Source: CALVGQ01 sp031551965 (GTDB lineage: Bacteria > Bacillota_I > Bacilli_A > Erysipelotrichales > Erysipelotrichaceae). Taken from it: DNA of 64,000 bases. Positions 9,590-18,691 of this stretch are shown here, one piece after another (the stretch's first letter is position 1; each line of letters begins with the position of its first letter). Both the position numbers and the translations under genes were made by a program. Where the stretch lies: positions 52,780-116,779 of the forward strand of contig JAVBMW010000023.1 in assembly GCA_031551965.1 (NCBI GenBank), given 5' to 3'. The notes below the pieces were generated by a model. That model searched no databases. It had not been told where the DNA came from and saw only the letters and a list, made by a program, of their open reading frames with translations.

Positions 9590-9991
9590 TTAAGTGCGAA
9601 TTTCGCAATTATATTTCTTTTCCATGACTTCAAAATTAATGATACACATTCGTTTACCATCAAAATAGTCAAATAAATTGTATTTTGCGATTAGCTTACT
9701 TGAATATTCATTATCTTCTAAATTAAACAGAGTATTTTGTGGTGCAAAAATATAGACAACATTATCAGAGAAAAAGATTTTAGTGTTTTCAATAAAATCA
9801 GAAATCAACTGAACATCCAATTCCATCAAAATCTGTTTGCGTTTTTGTTTGTTAATTAAGTAATGGTCTATGAAATTGATATTCACTATACGATTTTCAT
9901 TAATCGCTACATGATATCTCTTTTCATTCATACATTCTTCAATTCTTTTCAATACTAAATCTATTTCGTTTTGGGTGAATTCTGTGTCCAT
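9590..9991 (-). CDS. Hypothetical protein, 133 residues
   Basis: Start chosen at ATG 9991 because AAGGAG lies 9 bases upstream; the longer frame (ATG at 10024) would include that site. Soluble, no signal peptide or membrane segment; acidic and rich in Ile, Asn and Phe. A middle stretch reads IFFSDNVVYIFAPQ and the end NCEIRT. I do not recognise a family. It is convergent with the sulfatase operon and divergent from the asparagine synthetase homologue. It lacks the Cys-His-Asp pattern of lasso-peptide leader peptidases, which I checked because of its neighbour. Confidence 0.6.
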   Translation of the reverse strand: MDTEFTQNEIDLVLKRIEECMNEKRYHVAINENRIVNINFIDHYLINKQKRKQILMELDVQLISDFIENTKIFFSDNVVYIFAPQNTLFNLEDNEYSSKLIAKYNLFDYFDGKRMCIINFEVMEKKYNCEIRT

Positions 9992-10141
9992 GAAGAAATA
10001 CTCCTTTTTACTATAATACATCAAATCTAATTATTATCAAAGTTGTGTGCGTATAAAAAATTACAAAATAGTTGATCAAAATCTTACAATTATTAAATAT
10101 ACACTCAAATTATTTAAACTCGAAAACTTTCCTAAACAATT

Positions 10142-10169
10142 AAACGAGAAGAATAGTTTCGTTTTTTTT
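10142..10169 (+). terminator. Terminator-like hairpin in the leader of the asparagine synthetase homologue
   Basis: AAACGA (10142-10147) pairs with TCGTTT (10159-10164), followed by a run of T to 10169. No gene ends here on the + strand, so it may be an attenuator; CTCG at about 10129-10132 could pair with CGAG (10145-10148) instead and disrupt it. A TATACT at 10180-10185 just downstream is a possible -10 box, so the hairpin may equally lie upstream of the promoter. Confidence 0.45.
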
Positions 10170-10209
10170 AGTTTTGAATATACTATACCGTAATGAAAGA
10201 GGTGGGCTA

Positions 10210-12000
10210 ATGATTGGAATAATTACTGAAATCAACTTCAAGAATGCTCTAAATGAATTAGAGGTATATGAAAATATACTAAATGTCCTTGCGAGAAATA
10301 ACCCAAACGAAAAATGGATGTTTCAAAAAGATCCGTTGATCATGGCGCAATGTAACACAAAAGAAATAGTCTCAAACCCAACAATGGTATTTGTAGAAAA
10401 TAAAAAAATTGTTATGGTTTGTGATGGAGAAATTTATAATCATGATGAATTAAAAGATTTGGGTATATTTGCAAAGAGTGATGAAGAATATTTCATTCAA
10501 GCTTATTTGAAGTTTGGCGTGAAATTCTTAGAAAAAATTAACGGTGTTTTTGCCCTTGCGATTTATGATGAAAGAGATGAAAGTCTGTTTATCGCAAGAG
10601 ATAGAATGGGAATTAGACCTTTATTCTATACAATCGATGAAAGTAAATTTTTTATGGCGTCTGAAATAAAAGGTATTTTAGCTTATCCAAAATTTAAAGC
10701 GTGCATTGATAAAAATGAGATCATAGAGTTGTTTAGTATTGGACCAGGTAGAACTTTAGGAAATGGAGTATTTAAAGGAATTAACGAATTGTTGCCTGCG
10801 ACATGTGGTTATGTAAAAAATGGAAAACTTTTAACGTGGCACTATTGGCAGCTGAAAGATCAACCTTGGATTCATGATTTAGAAACTACTAAAAAAATGA
10901 TAAAAGAGTTAGTTGTTGAGGCAATAAACAAAAGTATTCCAAATGAAGGTGAAATTTGTTGTTTTATGAGTGGAGGATTGGATTCTAGTATTGTAGGTAA
11001 AGTCATGGCAGATAAAAGTTCTGACCCAATTACGACAATATCGGTCGAATATCAGGATAATGATCTTTACTTCAAACCAACTTTCTTTCAACCTAATAGT
11101 GATGGACATTTTATAGAACTGATGAAAAATGAATTAGGTAGTGAACATCATTCCATTGTGATCCAAAATGAAATGTTGGCAGATGGTTTACTTGAGTCCA
11201 TGATAGCTCGCGATTTACCTGGTATGGCTGATGTGGATTCATCATTGTTGTTGTTTTGCAAAGAAGCAAAAAATTTATCTGATTTAGCAATCACTGGCGA
11301 ATGTTCAGATGAAATATTTGGTGGATATCCTTGGTATCGCGAAGAAAAGATGTTGAATGCAGAGTTGTTTCCTTGGGCTAAAGACTTAGATTATCGTCTT
11401 TCATTTTTAAAGGATGATTTTAAACTAATCGATGCAAGAGATTATATTATCCAAAGAATCAATAAAACAAAATCAAATGCAGATGTTTTGCCATATCAGA
11501 CTGATTCTGAAAAGAAAATGAAGCAAATGATGAAGTTAAACTTAGATTGGTTTATGATGTGTTTAGTAGACAGAGGAGATCGTATCAGCCGTTCAACGAA
11601 TATGGATATTCGAATTCCTTTCTGTGATTACCGTATTGTCGAGATGTTGTATCATATTCCCTGGGAAATGAAAAACATTGAAAATCGTGAAAAAGGTTTA
11701 TTAAGAGACGCAGTTAAAGATTTATTGCCAGAAGAAATTGTCTATCGTAAAAAAAGCCCTTATCCAAAAACTCATCACCCAAAATATTGGGATCGTGTAA
11801 AGGTAATGCTACGAGAAATCATAGATGATCCTACAAGTCCATTACTCAAAATTGTCGTAAAAGAAAAACTAGAAGAATTATTGAATAAAAATGAACAAGT
11901 TTCATGGTATGGCCAGCTTATGACGACTCCACAAACCATTGCATATTTTATTCAAATGAATATGTGGTTGAAATACTATAATATTGAAATAATCGATTAG
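10210..12000 (+). CDS. Asparagine synthetase-like amidotransferase lacking the N-terminal catalytic Cys
   Basis: 596 residues from ATG 10210, preceded by AGAGGTGGG. The N-terminal half resembles the class-II glutamine amidotransferase domain (CDGEIYNHDEL, IARDRMGIRPLFY) but the protein starts M-I-G-I where AsnB has M-C-G-I: the Cys2 nucleophile is absent. The synthetase half is intact: PPi loop SGGLDSS, ITGECSDEIFGGYPWY and a C-terminal RKKSPYPKTHHP. It should therefore adenylate a carboxylate and use free ammonia or another amine rather than glutamine. The upstream in-frame ATG at 10174 lacks a ribosome binding site. Beta-lactam synthetase and lasso cyclase share this Cys loss, so a non-Asn product is possible. 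Confidence 0.85.
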   Translation: MIGIITEINFKNALNELEVYENILNVLARNNPNEKWMFQKDPLIMAQCNTKEIVSNPTMVFVENKKIVMVCDGEIYNHDELKDLGIFAKSDEEYFIQAYLKFGVKFLEKINGVFALAIYDERDESLFIARDRMGIRPLFYTIDESKFFMASEIKGILAYPKFKACIDKNEIIELFSIGPGRTLGNGVFKGINELLPATCGYVKNGKLLTWHYWQLKDQPWIHDLETTKKMIKELVVEAINKSIPNEGEICCFMSGGLDSSIVGKVMADKSSDPITTISVEYQDNDLYFKPTFFQPNSDGHFIELMKNELGSEHHSIVIQNEMLADGLLESMIARDLPGMADVDSSLLLFCKEAKNLSDLAITGECSDEIFGGYPWYREEKMLNAELFPWAKDLDYRLSFLKDDFKLIDARDYIIQRINKTKSNADVLPYQTDSEKKMKQMMKLNLDWFMMCLVDRGDRISRSTNMDIRIPFCDYRIVEMLYHIPWEMKNIENREKGLLRDAVKDLLPEEIVYRKKSPYPKTHHPKYWDRVKVMLREIIDDPTSPLLKIVVKEKLEELLNKNEQVSWYGQLMTTPQTIAYFIQMNMWLKYYNIEIID

Positions 12001-12020
12001 CTTAATACTAAAAAAATGAT

Positions 12021-12063
12021 AGCTCCTCCTTTCATAAAAAGGTTTTTTATGAAAGGAGGAGCT
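12021..12063 (+). promoter_or_regulatory. Perfect 20-bp hairpin containing a ribosome binding site
   Basis: Arms 12021-12040 and 12044-12063 are perfectly complementary over 20 bp with a 3-base loop. The right arm carries GGAGGAG (12055-12061), spaced 8 bases from an ATG at 12070, so the site would be buried when folded. There is no T-run after it on the + strand; on the - strand a run of seven T follows four bases past the stem, so a leftward terminator is the other reading. Confidence 0.7.
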
Positions 12064-12069
12064 TTAATA

Positions 12070-12153
12070 ATGGGAGGAAAAGGACAGGCAGTAAAAGTCA
12101 ATACTGATAATCAAGCTTATTTACTGTATAATGTATTTAAATACGGTATCTAA
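12070..12153 (+). CDS. Possible 27-residue peptide
   Basis: ATG at 12070, TAA at 12151-12153, strong GGAGGAG 8 bases upstream. The peptide begins MGGKGQAVKV and ends NVFKYGI; it is mildly basic with no signal peptide or membrane segment. It follows the asparagine synthetase homologue by 69 bases. The perfect ribosome binding site is the main evidence; no family is recognised, and it could be chance. Confidence 0.35.
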   Translation: MGGKGQAVKVNTDNQAYLLYNVFKYGI

Positions 12154-12236
12154 AAACAGTCTACTAATTGTTTGTTTAGATAGACAAAAAATCTAGGATA
12201 TATTCTTATGTAAAGATACGGAATTTAGGAGAATTT

Positions 12237-13124
12237 ATGAAATATCAAGTTAAAAATAAATGGTTAGAAATTGAAATCAATGAAGAAAAGTTAGTAAGTG
12301 ATTTTTTTGATGAATACTGTATTAATAAAAAGAAAAGAAATGAAATGATTTTTTCGGGTAATGTGCTCGTAAACCGCAAGAAATGTGATGAGAAAACAAG
12401 GATGAATTCTGGTGATGTTTTATCATTACATATCATTGAAATTGGTGTTATTGATGTTGAGTGTAGTGATGTGATGGCGAATATTCTTTATGAAGATGAA
12501 TTTTGTTTGGTGGTATCTAAACCGGTTGGAATCATTATTCATAGTGATGATGAACTTGAAGATACTCTGGATAAACAGGTTGCCTTATATTTTCAGATCA
12601 ATTCAGTAAATAGCAATGTGAGACATTTACATCGTCTAGATAAGTATACATCGGGGTGCGTGCTATATAGTAAATGTGAGTTCTTTCAACCTTTTTTTGA
12701 TGCTCAGTTAATGGAAAAACAAATATCAAGAAAGTATATCGCAGTATGTGATGGTGTTATGAAAGGTAAAAAAAGAGTAATTAATTCACCTATTGGAAAA
12801 GATCGTCATCATAATCAAAAAAGAAGAATTTCAAGCACTGGTCAAGAAGCAATTACCCACATTGAGATTTTGAAAAAAGATCGCATTAATAATTGCACGA
12901 CTGTCCTCTGCACTTTAGAAACTGGAAGAACTCATCAAATAAGAGTTCATTTGGAGTCGATTGGGTTCCCTATTCTCTCTGATGAATTATATGGCAGACC
13001 ATCTGAATTGATTGATCATTGTGCATTACATGCTTATGAGATATCATGGAAGCATCCTTTAACTCAAGAAATAATTACTATCAAAGATGAAAATTTAAAT
13101 GGTTTAGAAAAATTCATGTTTTGA
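12237..13124 (+). CDS. RluD/RluA-family pseudouridine synthase
   Basis: 295 residues. N-terminal S4-like RNA-binding domain (residues about 10-65), then the catalytic domain with HRLDKYTSG, where the Asp is the invariant nucleophile of the RluA group. GRTHQIRVHLESIGFPILSD is the conserved C-terminal segment. It modifies uridine in rRNA or tRNA; the exact position cannot be predicted. TAGGAG precedes the ATG. It is transcribed alone. Confidence 0.9.
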   Translation: MKYQVKNKWLEIEINEEKLVSDFFDEYCINKKKRNEMIFSGNVLVNRKKCDEKTRMNSGDVLSLHIIEIGVIDVECSDVMANILYEDEFCLVVSKPVGIIIHSDDELEDTLDKQVALYFQINSVNSNVRHLHRLDKYTSGCVLYSKCEFFQPFFDAQLMEKQISRKYIAVCDGVMKGKKRVINSPIGKDRHHNQKRRISSTGQEAITHIEILKKDRINNCTTVLCTLETGRTHQIRVHLESIGFPILSDELYGRPSELIDHCALHAYEISWKHPLTQEIITIKDENLNGLEKFMF

Positions 13125-13216
13125 AACATAAATGTAAGAAATGGAACAAATGAAAAATGCATTGCGAATTAATATCGTAAGTGGGATAATAGTATTAAAA
13201 TATGGAGGGAATAGAA

Positions 13217-14404
13217 ATGAGTAATGTTTGTATTCATGCGGGTTTATTAATTGATGGAAATGGGAATCAAGCAACGAATCAAAGGGTTTTAGTAAGCAAT
13301 GGAAAAATTGAGAAAATTGATGATTGGAATAATGATTGTCCTAATGACTATGTTTATGTGAATTGTAGTAATATGACAGTAATGCCTGGTTTGATCAACA
13401 GTCATGTACATTGTCTATATCCAGTTGGATTAAGTCAAATGGAGTCTGAAAAACTAACTCTTGTCGATAAGATATTATATGGATATCTTCATGCTCAACA
13501 ATATCTTGAAAGCGGAGTTACATATGTAAGAAGTCTAGGAACAGAAAATAATTATGATTTGGATTTAAAAGCTGCGATCAATAATGGTTTGATAAAAGGA
13601 CCACACATGATGTGCTCAGGAATGGTGATCACAATGACTGGTGGACATGGTTGGACAAATGGACTTCAATCTGACGGAGTCGATGAATGTCGTAAGCATA
13701 CTCGTGAGTTATTGAGGGCAGGTGTTGATTTAGTTAAAATAATGGCAACAGGGGGTGTTATGACACCAGGTGTTGAACCAGGTTCAGCTCAACTTACAGA
13801 AGAAGAAATGAGAGCGTCAATCGAAGAAGCACATAAGGCAAATCGTAAGACTGCGACTCATGCTCAAGGTACAGAAGGAATTAAAAATGCATTGCGTGCA
13901 GGCATTGATTCGATTGAACATGGAATTTTTCTTGATCAAGAATGTATTGATTTGATGATTAAAAATGGAACGTATTTAGTACCAACACTTGCAGCACCTC
14001 GTTGCATAGTTGAAGCAGGTTTGGAAAAAGGATTACCAGATTATGTAGTCCGTAAAGCGATCTTTGTAGAAGATGGTCATATTGATAGCTTTAAACGTGC
14101 TTATGCTCAAGGAGTTAAGATTGCGATGGGTACAGACGCAGGAACTCCATATAATTATCACCACAATTCAGCTTATGAACTAGAACTCATGGTGAAACAC
14201 GGAGTTACTCCTATGGATGCCTTATGTTTCGCAACCCATAACAGTGCAGAATGTTTAGGAGTACTTGAAAATCATGGAACTCTAGAAGTTGGAAAATGTG
14301 CTGATATATTGGTTCTTGATGGAAATCCATTAGAAAATATTAGCGATGTAAGAAATGTTGTGAGAGTTTACAAAGCTGGAGACTTAGTTGTCGAAAAAGC
14401 TTAA
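13217..14404 (+). CDS. Metal-dependent amidohydrolase (imidazolonepropionase/prolidase-like)
   Basis: 395 residues from ATG 13217; GGAGGGA at 13204-13210 supports this start over the in-frame ATG at 13202. Amidohydrolase superfamily motifs: metal-binding HVH in INSHVHCLYP, DLVKIMATGG with the Lys that is carbamylated, TATHAQGTEG, DSIEHGIF, and MGTDAGTPYN. Related enzymes hydrolyse Xaa-Pro or N-acyl dipeptides. The next gene is a gamma-glutamyltransferase 14 bases downstream, which suggests a two-step use of gamma-glutamyl compounds or cyclic dipeptides. Confidence 0.85.
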   Translation: MSNVCIHAGLLIDGNGNQATNQRVLVSNGKIEKIDDWNNDCPNDYVYVNCSNMTVMPGLINSHVHCLYPVGLSQMESEKLTLVDKILYGYLHAQQYLESGVTYVRSLGTENNYDLDLKAAINNGLIKGPHMMCSGMVITMTGGHGWTNGLQSDGVDECRKHTRELLRAGVDLVKIMATGGVMTPGVEPGSAQLTEEEMRASIEEAHKANRKTATHAQGTEGIKNALRAGIDSIEHGIFLDQECIDLMIKNGTYLVPTLAAPRCIVEAGLEKGLPDYVVRKAIFVEDGHIDSFKRAYAQGVKIAMGTDAGTPYNYHHNSAYELELMVKHGVTPMDALCFATHNSAECLGVLENHGTLEVGKCADILVLDGNPLENISDVRNVVRVYKAGDLVVEKA

Positions 14405-14417
14405 TCTAGGAGAAAAT

Positions 14418-16031
14418 ATGGAATTCAATTGTTTAGATCAACCCTATCATTCAAATCGTTTGCCTATCATGGCAAAAAATGGAATGGTGTGTACTGGAAA
14501 TGCCTTAGCGAGTGCTGCAGGGCTTGAAATATTAAGAAGAGGTGGAAATGCCGTCGATGCTGCAATTGCGACTGCAGCAGCCTTAACAGTCATTGAACCG
14601 ACAGCGAATGGTATTGGGAGTGATGCTTTTGCGATCATTTGGATGAAAGATCAATTAGTAGGATTAAATAGTTCTGGATTTGCACCAGAACTGCTCACTT
14701 TAGAATCAATAAAAGAAAAGCATGGAGAAGTAAAAAATATGCCTCATTTTGGTTGGACACCAATCACAGTTCCAGGTGCTCCAAAAGCGTGGGCAAAGCT
14801 TAGTAAACGTTTTGGGAATCTTACTTTACTAGAATGTCTTCAACCTGCAATTGATTATGCCGATGCTGGGTATCCGCTCGCACCTGAAACTGCAAAAATG
14901 TGGAAAGGAGCTTTAAAGAAGTACAGTAAAGAATTTACAACAGATGAATTTGAAGAATGGTTCAAGACATTTACTTTTAACGAACTTGCACCAGATGCTG
15001 GACAAATTGTGCAGTTAAAAAACCATGCAAAGACACTGAAAGAAATAGGAGAAACAAATTCCGATTCATTTTATCATGGTAGTTTAGCCGATAAAATTGA
15101 ACAAAGCAGCATAAAACATGGAGGTTTTTTAAGGAAGGCAGATCTTGAAGCTTTTGAAGCAGAATGGGTCGAACCTAGCAAAATGAACTATCGTGGCTAT
15201 GATATCTGTGAGATACCACCAAATGGACAAGGCATTGTTGCCTTAATGGGCCTTAACATTTTGAAAAATTTTGAATTTGATCTGAAAGATAGTGTGGATA
15301 CATATCATAAACAATTTGAGGCTATAAAAATGGCATTCGTGGATGGAATGCATTATATTACTGACCCTAATCGGATGAAAGTAAGTGTTAATGATTTATT
15401 AGATGAGAATGTAGGAAAAACTAGAGCTTCGCAAATTACAGATGAAGCTCAACTTCCGGAAGTAATTGAGTTACCTCAAAGTGGAACGGTTTATTTATGT
15501 ACGGCAGATAAAGATGGCAATATGGTATCTTATATTCAAAGTAATTATATGGGTTTTGGCTCAGGGATCGTTGTAGAAGATACAGGAATATCTTTGCAAA
15601 ATAGAGGTGCAAATTTCTCGCTTGATCCAAATCACGTCAATGTGGTCAAACCAAGAGTTAAAACGTATCATACTATTATTCCTGGGTTTATTATGAAAGA
15701 TAAAAAAGCTGTTGGGCCATTTGGAGTCATGGGTGGTTTTATGCAACCACAAGGACATATCCAAGTCGCTATGAATCTCATTGATTTTGGATTGAATCCA
15801 CAAATGGCTTTAGATGCACCACGTTGGTGTTGGACTAATGGAATGCGTTTTGAAGTAGAAAATACCTTTGATATGAATATTGCCAAACAATTACGTCAAA
15901 AAGGACATCAAATTGAAGTGGCTCTTGAACCAGGTTTATTTGGTCGCGGTCAAATAATAATCAAAATGGATAATGGTACCTTAGTTGGAGGGACAGAATC
16001 ACGTACAGATTCAAATATAGCTTGTTACTAA
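14418..16031 (+). CDS. Gamma-glutamyltransferase-family Ntn hydrolase
   Basis: 537 residues from ATG 14418, preceded by TAGGAG; the longer frame from 14388 overlaps the previous gene. The precursor should cleave itself before Thr357 (codon 15486-15488) in SGTVYLCTADKDGN, the counterpart of TTHYSVVDKDGN in E. coli Ggt; the residue after the nucleophile is Val rather than Thr. FGSGIVVEDTGI and NRGANFSLDPNH follow as in the small subunit. There is no signal peptide, so it appears cytoplasmic, unlike classical Ggt. It forms an operon with the amidohydrolase. Confidence 0.88.
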   Translation: MEFNCLDQPYHSNRLPIMAKNGMVCTGNALASAAGLEILRRGGNAVDAAIATAAALTVIEPTANGIGSDAFAIIWMKDQLVGLNSSGFAPELLTLESIKEKHGEVKNMPHFGWTPITVPGAPKAWAKLSKRFGNLTLLECLQPAIDYADAGYPLAPETAKMWKGALKKYSKEFTTDEFEEWFKTFTFNELAPDAGQIVQLKNHAKTLKEIGETNSDSFYHGSLADKIEQSSIKHGGFLRKADLEAFEAEWVEPSKMNYRGYDICEIPPNGQGIVALMGLNILKNFEFDLKDSVDTYHKQFEAIKMAFVDGMHYITDPNRMKVSVNDLLDENVGKTRASQITDEAQLPEVIELPQSGTVYLCTADKDGNMVSYIQSNYMGFGSGIVVEDTGISLQNRGANFSLDPNHVNVVKPRVKTYHTIIPGFIMKDKKAVGPFGVMGGFMQPQGHIQVAMNLIDFGLNPQMALDAPRWCWTNGMRFEVENTFDMNIAKQLRQKGHQIEVALEPGLFGRGQIIIKMDNGTLVGGTESRTDSNIACY

Positions 16032-16043
16032 ATATTAAGTATG

Positions 16044-16083
16044 ATCAGTTAATTAGATGTTTACAATAATTAACTGATTTTTT
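16044..16083 (+). terminator. Terminator of the gamma-glutamyltransferase operon
   Basis: ATCAGTTAATTA (16044-16055) pairs with TAATTAACTGAT (16067-16078), followed by a T-run to 16083. Confidence 0.85.
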
Positions 16084-16118
16084 AATTGATTTTGCAATAT
16101 TTTTGCAAAATCAATTAA
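16082..16118. repeat. Second perfect inverted repeat, 16-bp arms
   Basis: Arms 16082-16097 and 16103-16118 match perfectly with a 5-base loop, and A-runs follow. It lies between the terminator and the promoter of the defence pair; an extended -10 box TGA-TATAAT ends at 16150. It may be a second terminator (leftward) or an operator for the downstream operon. Confidence 0.7.
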
Positions 16119-16141
16119 AAAAAATATAAAAACTAAAAATG

Positions 16142-16150
16142 TGATATAAT
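16142..16150 (+). promoter_or_regulatory. Extended -10 promoter of the AbiL-like operon
   Basis: TGA followed by TATAAT (16145-16150), 24 bases before the ATG at 16175; no recognisable -35 box, as is common for extended -10 promoters. Confidence 0.55.
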
Positions 16151-16174
16151 ATACATGATAAAAGGAGGAATATT

Positions 16175-17491
16175 ATGCTAACTTACTTTAAAATCAGAAA
16201 TTATAAGTCATTTGTAGAAGAAACAACTTTTTCTATGTTGGCAGCTCCAAAACAATCTGGATTTGATTATAGTATTTATAAAAGAAGTAAAGATAACTCT
16301 AAAATTATTTGCTCATCAGTAGTTTATGGACCAAATGCATCAGGTAAATCAAATATAATTGGTGCAATGGATACATTAAAAAGAATTGTTTTGCGAGGTA
16401 ATATTCGAAATGCAACTAACGATGAAGGCACTCCAAATGCGGCTGCCTATAATTTAGAGTTGGTTCCTAACAGTTCTTTAATTGAGAATAAACCAGTTTA
16501 TTTTTGCATTGATTTTATTGAACATGGGGATAGATTTAAATACGAACTTGAAATTGATCTGGGTACTTTTTTTGATGAGTTTTATGATCGTCAAATTATT
16601 TCTGAGAGTTTATATATAAATGGTAAGTCATATTTTATTAGAAATAAAAACTCGATTGAAATAACAAAATCATCATTATTTAAAAAATTCTCACCACTTA
16701 ATTCTGAATCAAAAGTAGTTGAAGAAATCATAAAAAGCAGTCTGAATAAAGATGAATTATTTTTAACAAATGGTTTAAAAATGATTACAGCCCCATTACT
16801 TGCAAAAGTTGTTTTAGAATGGTTTGAAAACGAATTTATAGTTATATATCGAGCAGATTCAATCAAGCTTACGGGATTATTTGAAAATGCAAATTCTAAA
16901 AGCATCTACATTGATAAAACAACAAATGAAGCAGCAAAATTATTTGGAGTGGAGTCAAGTTTTCTTGGTTTTATGCAAAATGAAGATGATGCTCAAATGA
17001 GCTTATATTCAATTATCAGAGGAGATTCTAATAATGGTATAAGGCTACCTGCAGACGTGTTTGAATCTTATGGGACTGTAAGATTTGTAAATATGTTTCC
17101 GTTGATATTAAAAGCAATAAATACAGGAAGCGTGTTAGTAGTAGACGAATTTGATGCATCTATTCACCCAATGGCAATACTAAGCATTCTTAGTATCTTT
17201 CATAATGATGAAATTAATAAAAAACATGCCCAATTAATTTTCAATACTCATAATCCAATATTCTTAAATCAAAATGTTTTAAGACGAGATGAAATTAAGT
17301 TTGTTGAAAGAGAAAGTGATACAAACTTTAGTACACTTTATTCTTTATCAGATTTTGGAACTAGTGGGTCACAAAAAGTAAGAAAAAACAGTGATTATAT
17401 GAATAATTATTTCATTAATAGGTATGGAGCTATTAATGATGTTGATTTATCTATCGTGTTTGAAAAATCCTTGCCTGAAGAGGAGGATTAA
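16175..17491 (+). CDS. AAA-family ATPase of an AbiL-like defence pair
   Basis: 438 residues, an AAA_15/ABC-like ATPase. Walker A GPNASGKSN starts near residue 52; Walker B VLVVDEFDASIHP and the switch-like NTHNP lie near the C-terminus, with a variable middle section. The order ATPase then RloB-family TOPRIM protein matches the abortive infection system AbiL (AbiLi/AbiLii). In such pairs the ATPase is thought to sense phage and unleash the nuclease. AAAGGAGGA precedes the ATG. The operon is bounded by hairpins and is independent of its neighbours. Confidence 0.8.
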   Translation: MLTYFKIRNYKSFVEETTFSMLAAPKQSGFDYSIYKRSKDNSKIICSSVVYGPNASGKSNIIGAMDTLKRIVLRGNIRNATNDEGTPNAAAYNLELVPNSSLIENKPVYFCIDFIEHGDRFKYELEIDLGTFFDEFYDRQIISESLYINGKSYFIRNKNSIEITKSSLFKKFSPLNSESKVVEEIIKSSLNKDELFLTNGLKMITAPLLAKVVLEWFENEFIVIYRADSIKLTGLFENANSKSIYIDKTTNEAAKLFGVESSFLGFMQNEDDAQMSLYSIIRGDSNNGIRLPADVFESYGTVRFVNMFPLILKAINTGSVLVVDEFDASIHPMAILSILSIFHNDEINKKHAQLIFNTHNPIFLNQNVLRRDEIKFVERESDTNFSTLYSLSDFGTSGSQKVRKNSDYMNNYFINRYGAINDVDLSIVFEKSLPEEED

Positions 17492-17495
17492 TTTC

Positions 17496-18158
17496 ATGAA
17501 AGAAAGAAAAGAGTCATTAACTTTCTATTTTAGTGTCGAAGGTCAGACTGAAGAGTGGTATCTTGATTGGCTCCAAAAATTGATTAATGATTTTCCTGAT
17601 AAAGATTTCAATGTAATTTTTAAGAAAAAAAGAAAAAAAGATCCGATATCTATGGTAAAAGGATTGTCAATTGTAGGGCCTACTACTATTTATCATCTTT
17701 TTGATTATGAGAGTAAAGATAAAGTGCATCAAGATGCGTTTTTTGATGTGATGAGAAAAATGAAAGAAACTAAAAAAATAGGTAAACAAATTAAGTATGT
17801 ATCTGGTTATACAAATTTTTCTTTTGATTTATGGATTGCGCTTCATAAAATCGATTGCAATAAAACTTTTGATCATAGAAAGCAGTATATTGAGCTAATA
17901 AATAAAGCTTTTAATAAAAAGTATGAAGATATGAAAGAATATAAACGTGAAGCAAATTTTCATGACTGTCTTAGTCAAATCGGAATCGAAGAGGTAATTG
18001 CAGCGATTAAAAGATCGAAAAAAATTATGGCAGGTAATATTGATAAAGGTTATAAACTTCAAGAGTATTGTGGGTATGTATATTATGACGAAAATCCATC
18101 TCTTATGTTAGGGGAGGTTATTTCAGAAATATTTGATGCTATAGGCATTAAACGATAA
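17496..18158 (+). CDS. RloB-family (TOPRIM-like) effector of an AbiL-like defence pair
   Basis: 220 residues from ATG 17496, with GAGGAGGA at 17480-17487; a longer frame from 17424 overlaps the ATPase gene and is rejected. FYFSVEGQTEEWYLDWL holds the conserved Glu of the RloB/TOPRIM fold; the following acidic motif is HLFDYES, where relatives usually have FDxD. The later FSFDLWIALH stretch is typical of RloB. The gene starts 4 bases after the ATPase stop, so the two are made together. Probable nuclease; the activity is inferred from family context. Confidence 0.8.
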   Translation: MKERKESLTFYFSVEGQTEEWYLDWLQKLINDFPDKDFNVIFKKKRKKDPISMVKGLSIVGPTTIYHLFDYESKDKVHQDAFFDVMRKMKETKKIGKQIKYVSGYTNFSFDLWIALHKIDCNKTFDHRKQYIELINKAFNKKYEDMKEYKREANFHDCLSQIGIEEVIAAIKRSKKIMAGNIDKGYKLQEYCGYVYYDENPSLMLGEVISEIFDAIGIKR

Positions 18159-18335
18159 TTGCATTTCTGTTTTTAAAATATAAGTGTAAAATTAAAGGAT
18201 GAAAAAAAAGAGTTGAATAATGGTTCTAATTCGATGTATTTTTATAAGCTTGATAATGATTATATAATGAAAATGCATATATATAATTACGTATTTTGTA
18301 TGTTTTGTGATAAGATATTATTAATGGTGAAGAAT

Positions 18336-18689
18336 ATGAAGAAAAACGAAACCATCCATGAAACGATCATTCATCAGGATGTAGTAACTAAAGTTGAAAA
18401 AGAAATGCTGAAAGAAAATGAATTCTATGATCTAGCACTTCTTTTCAAAATGTTTGCAGATGAAACACGATTAAAAATTATTAAAGCTTTATCAGTATCT
18501 GAAATGTGTGTTTATGATTTGGCTGCACTACTTAATGTGTCCCAATCAGCGACTTCTCATCAATTGGCATCACTAAAGAAAACACGATTAGTGCGATCAA
18601 GAAAACAAGGTAAGGTAGTTTATTATTCCTTGAATGATGAACATATTTTAAACCTGTTTAATATTGCCTATGATCATATTTGTGAATAA
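18336..18689 (+). CDS. ArsR/SmtB-family metal-sensing repressor
   Basis: 117 residues from ATG 18336 (GGTGAAG just upstream; ATG 18324 is an alternative). Winged helix with DLAALLNVSQSATSHQL as recognition region. EMCVYDLA keeps the Cys of the ELCVxDL metal box, and the last helix DEHILNLFNIAYDHICE has Asp, His, His and Glu at spacings 0, 2, 13 and 16, exactly the alpha-5 zinc site of SmtB/CzrA. It should release DNA on binding Zn2+ or a similar ion. No metal transporter is adjacent; the exonuclease starts 3 bases downstream. Confidence 0.88.
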   Translation: MKKNETIHETIIHQDVVTKVEKEMLKENEFYDLALLFKMFADETRLKIIKALSVSEMCVYDLAALLNVSQSATSHQLASLKKTRLVRSRKQGKVVYYSLNDEHILNLFNIAYDHICE

Positions 18690-18691
18690 TT

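Noticed and set aside
9590..12153. Lasso-peptide cluster (cyclase-like asparagine synthetase, peptidase, precursor)
   Set aside because: The neighbour lacks the Cys-His-Asp peptidase pattern, and the 27-codon ORF has no penultimate Thr leader or a plausible Gly-to-Asp ring; only the loss of Cys2 fits.
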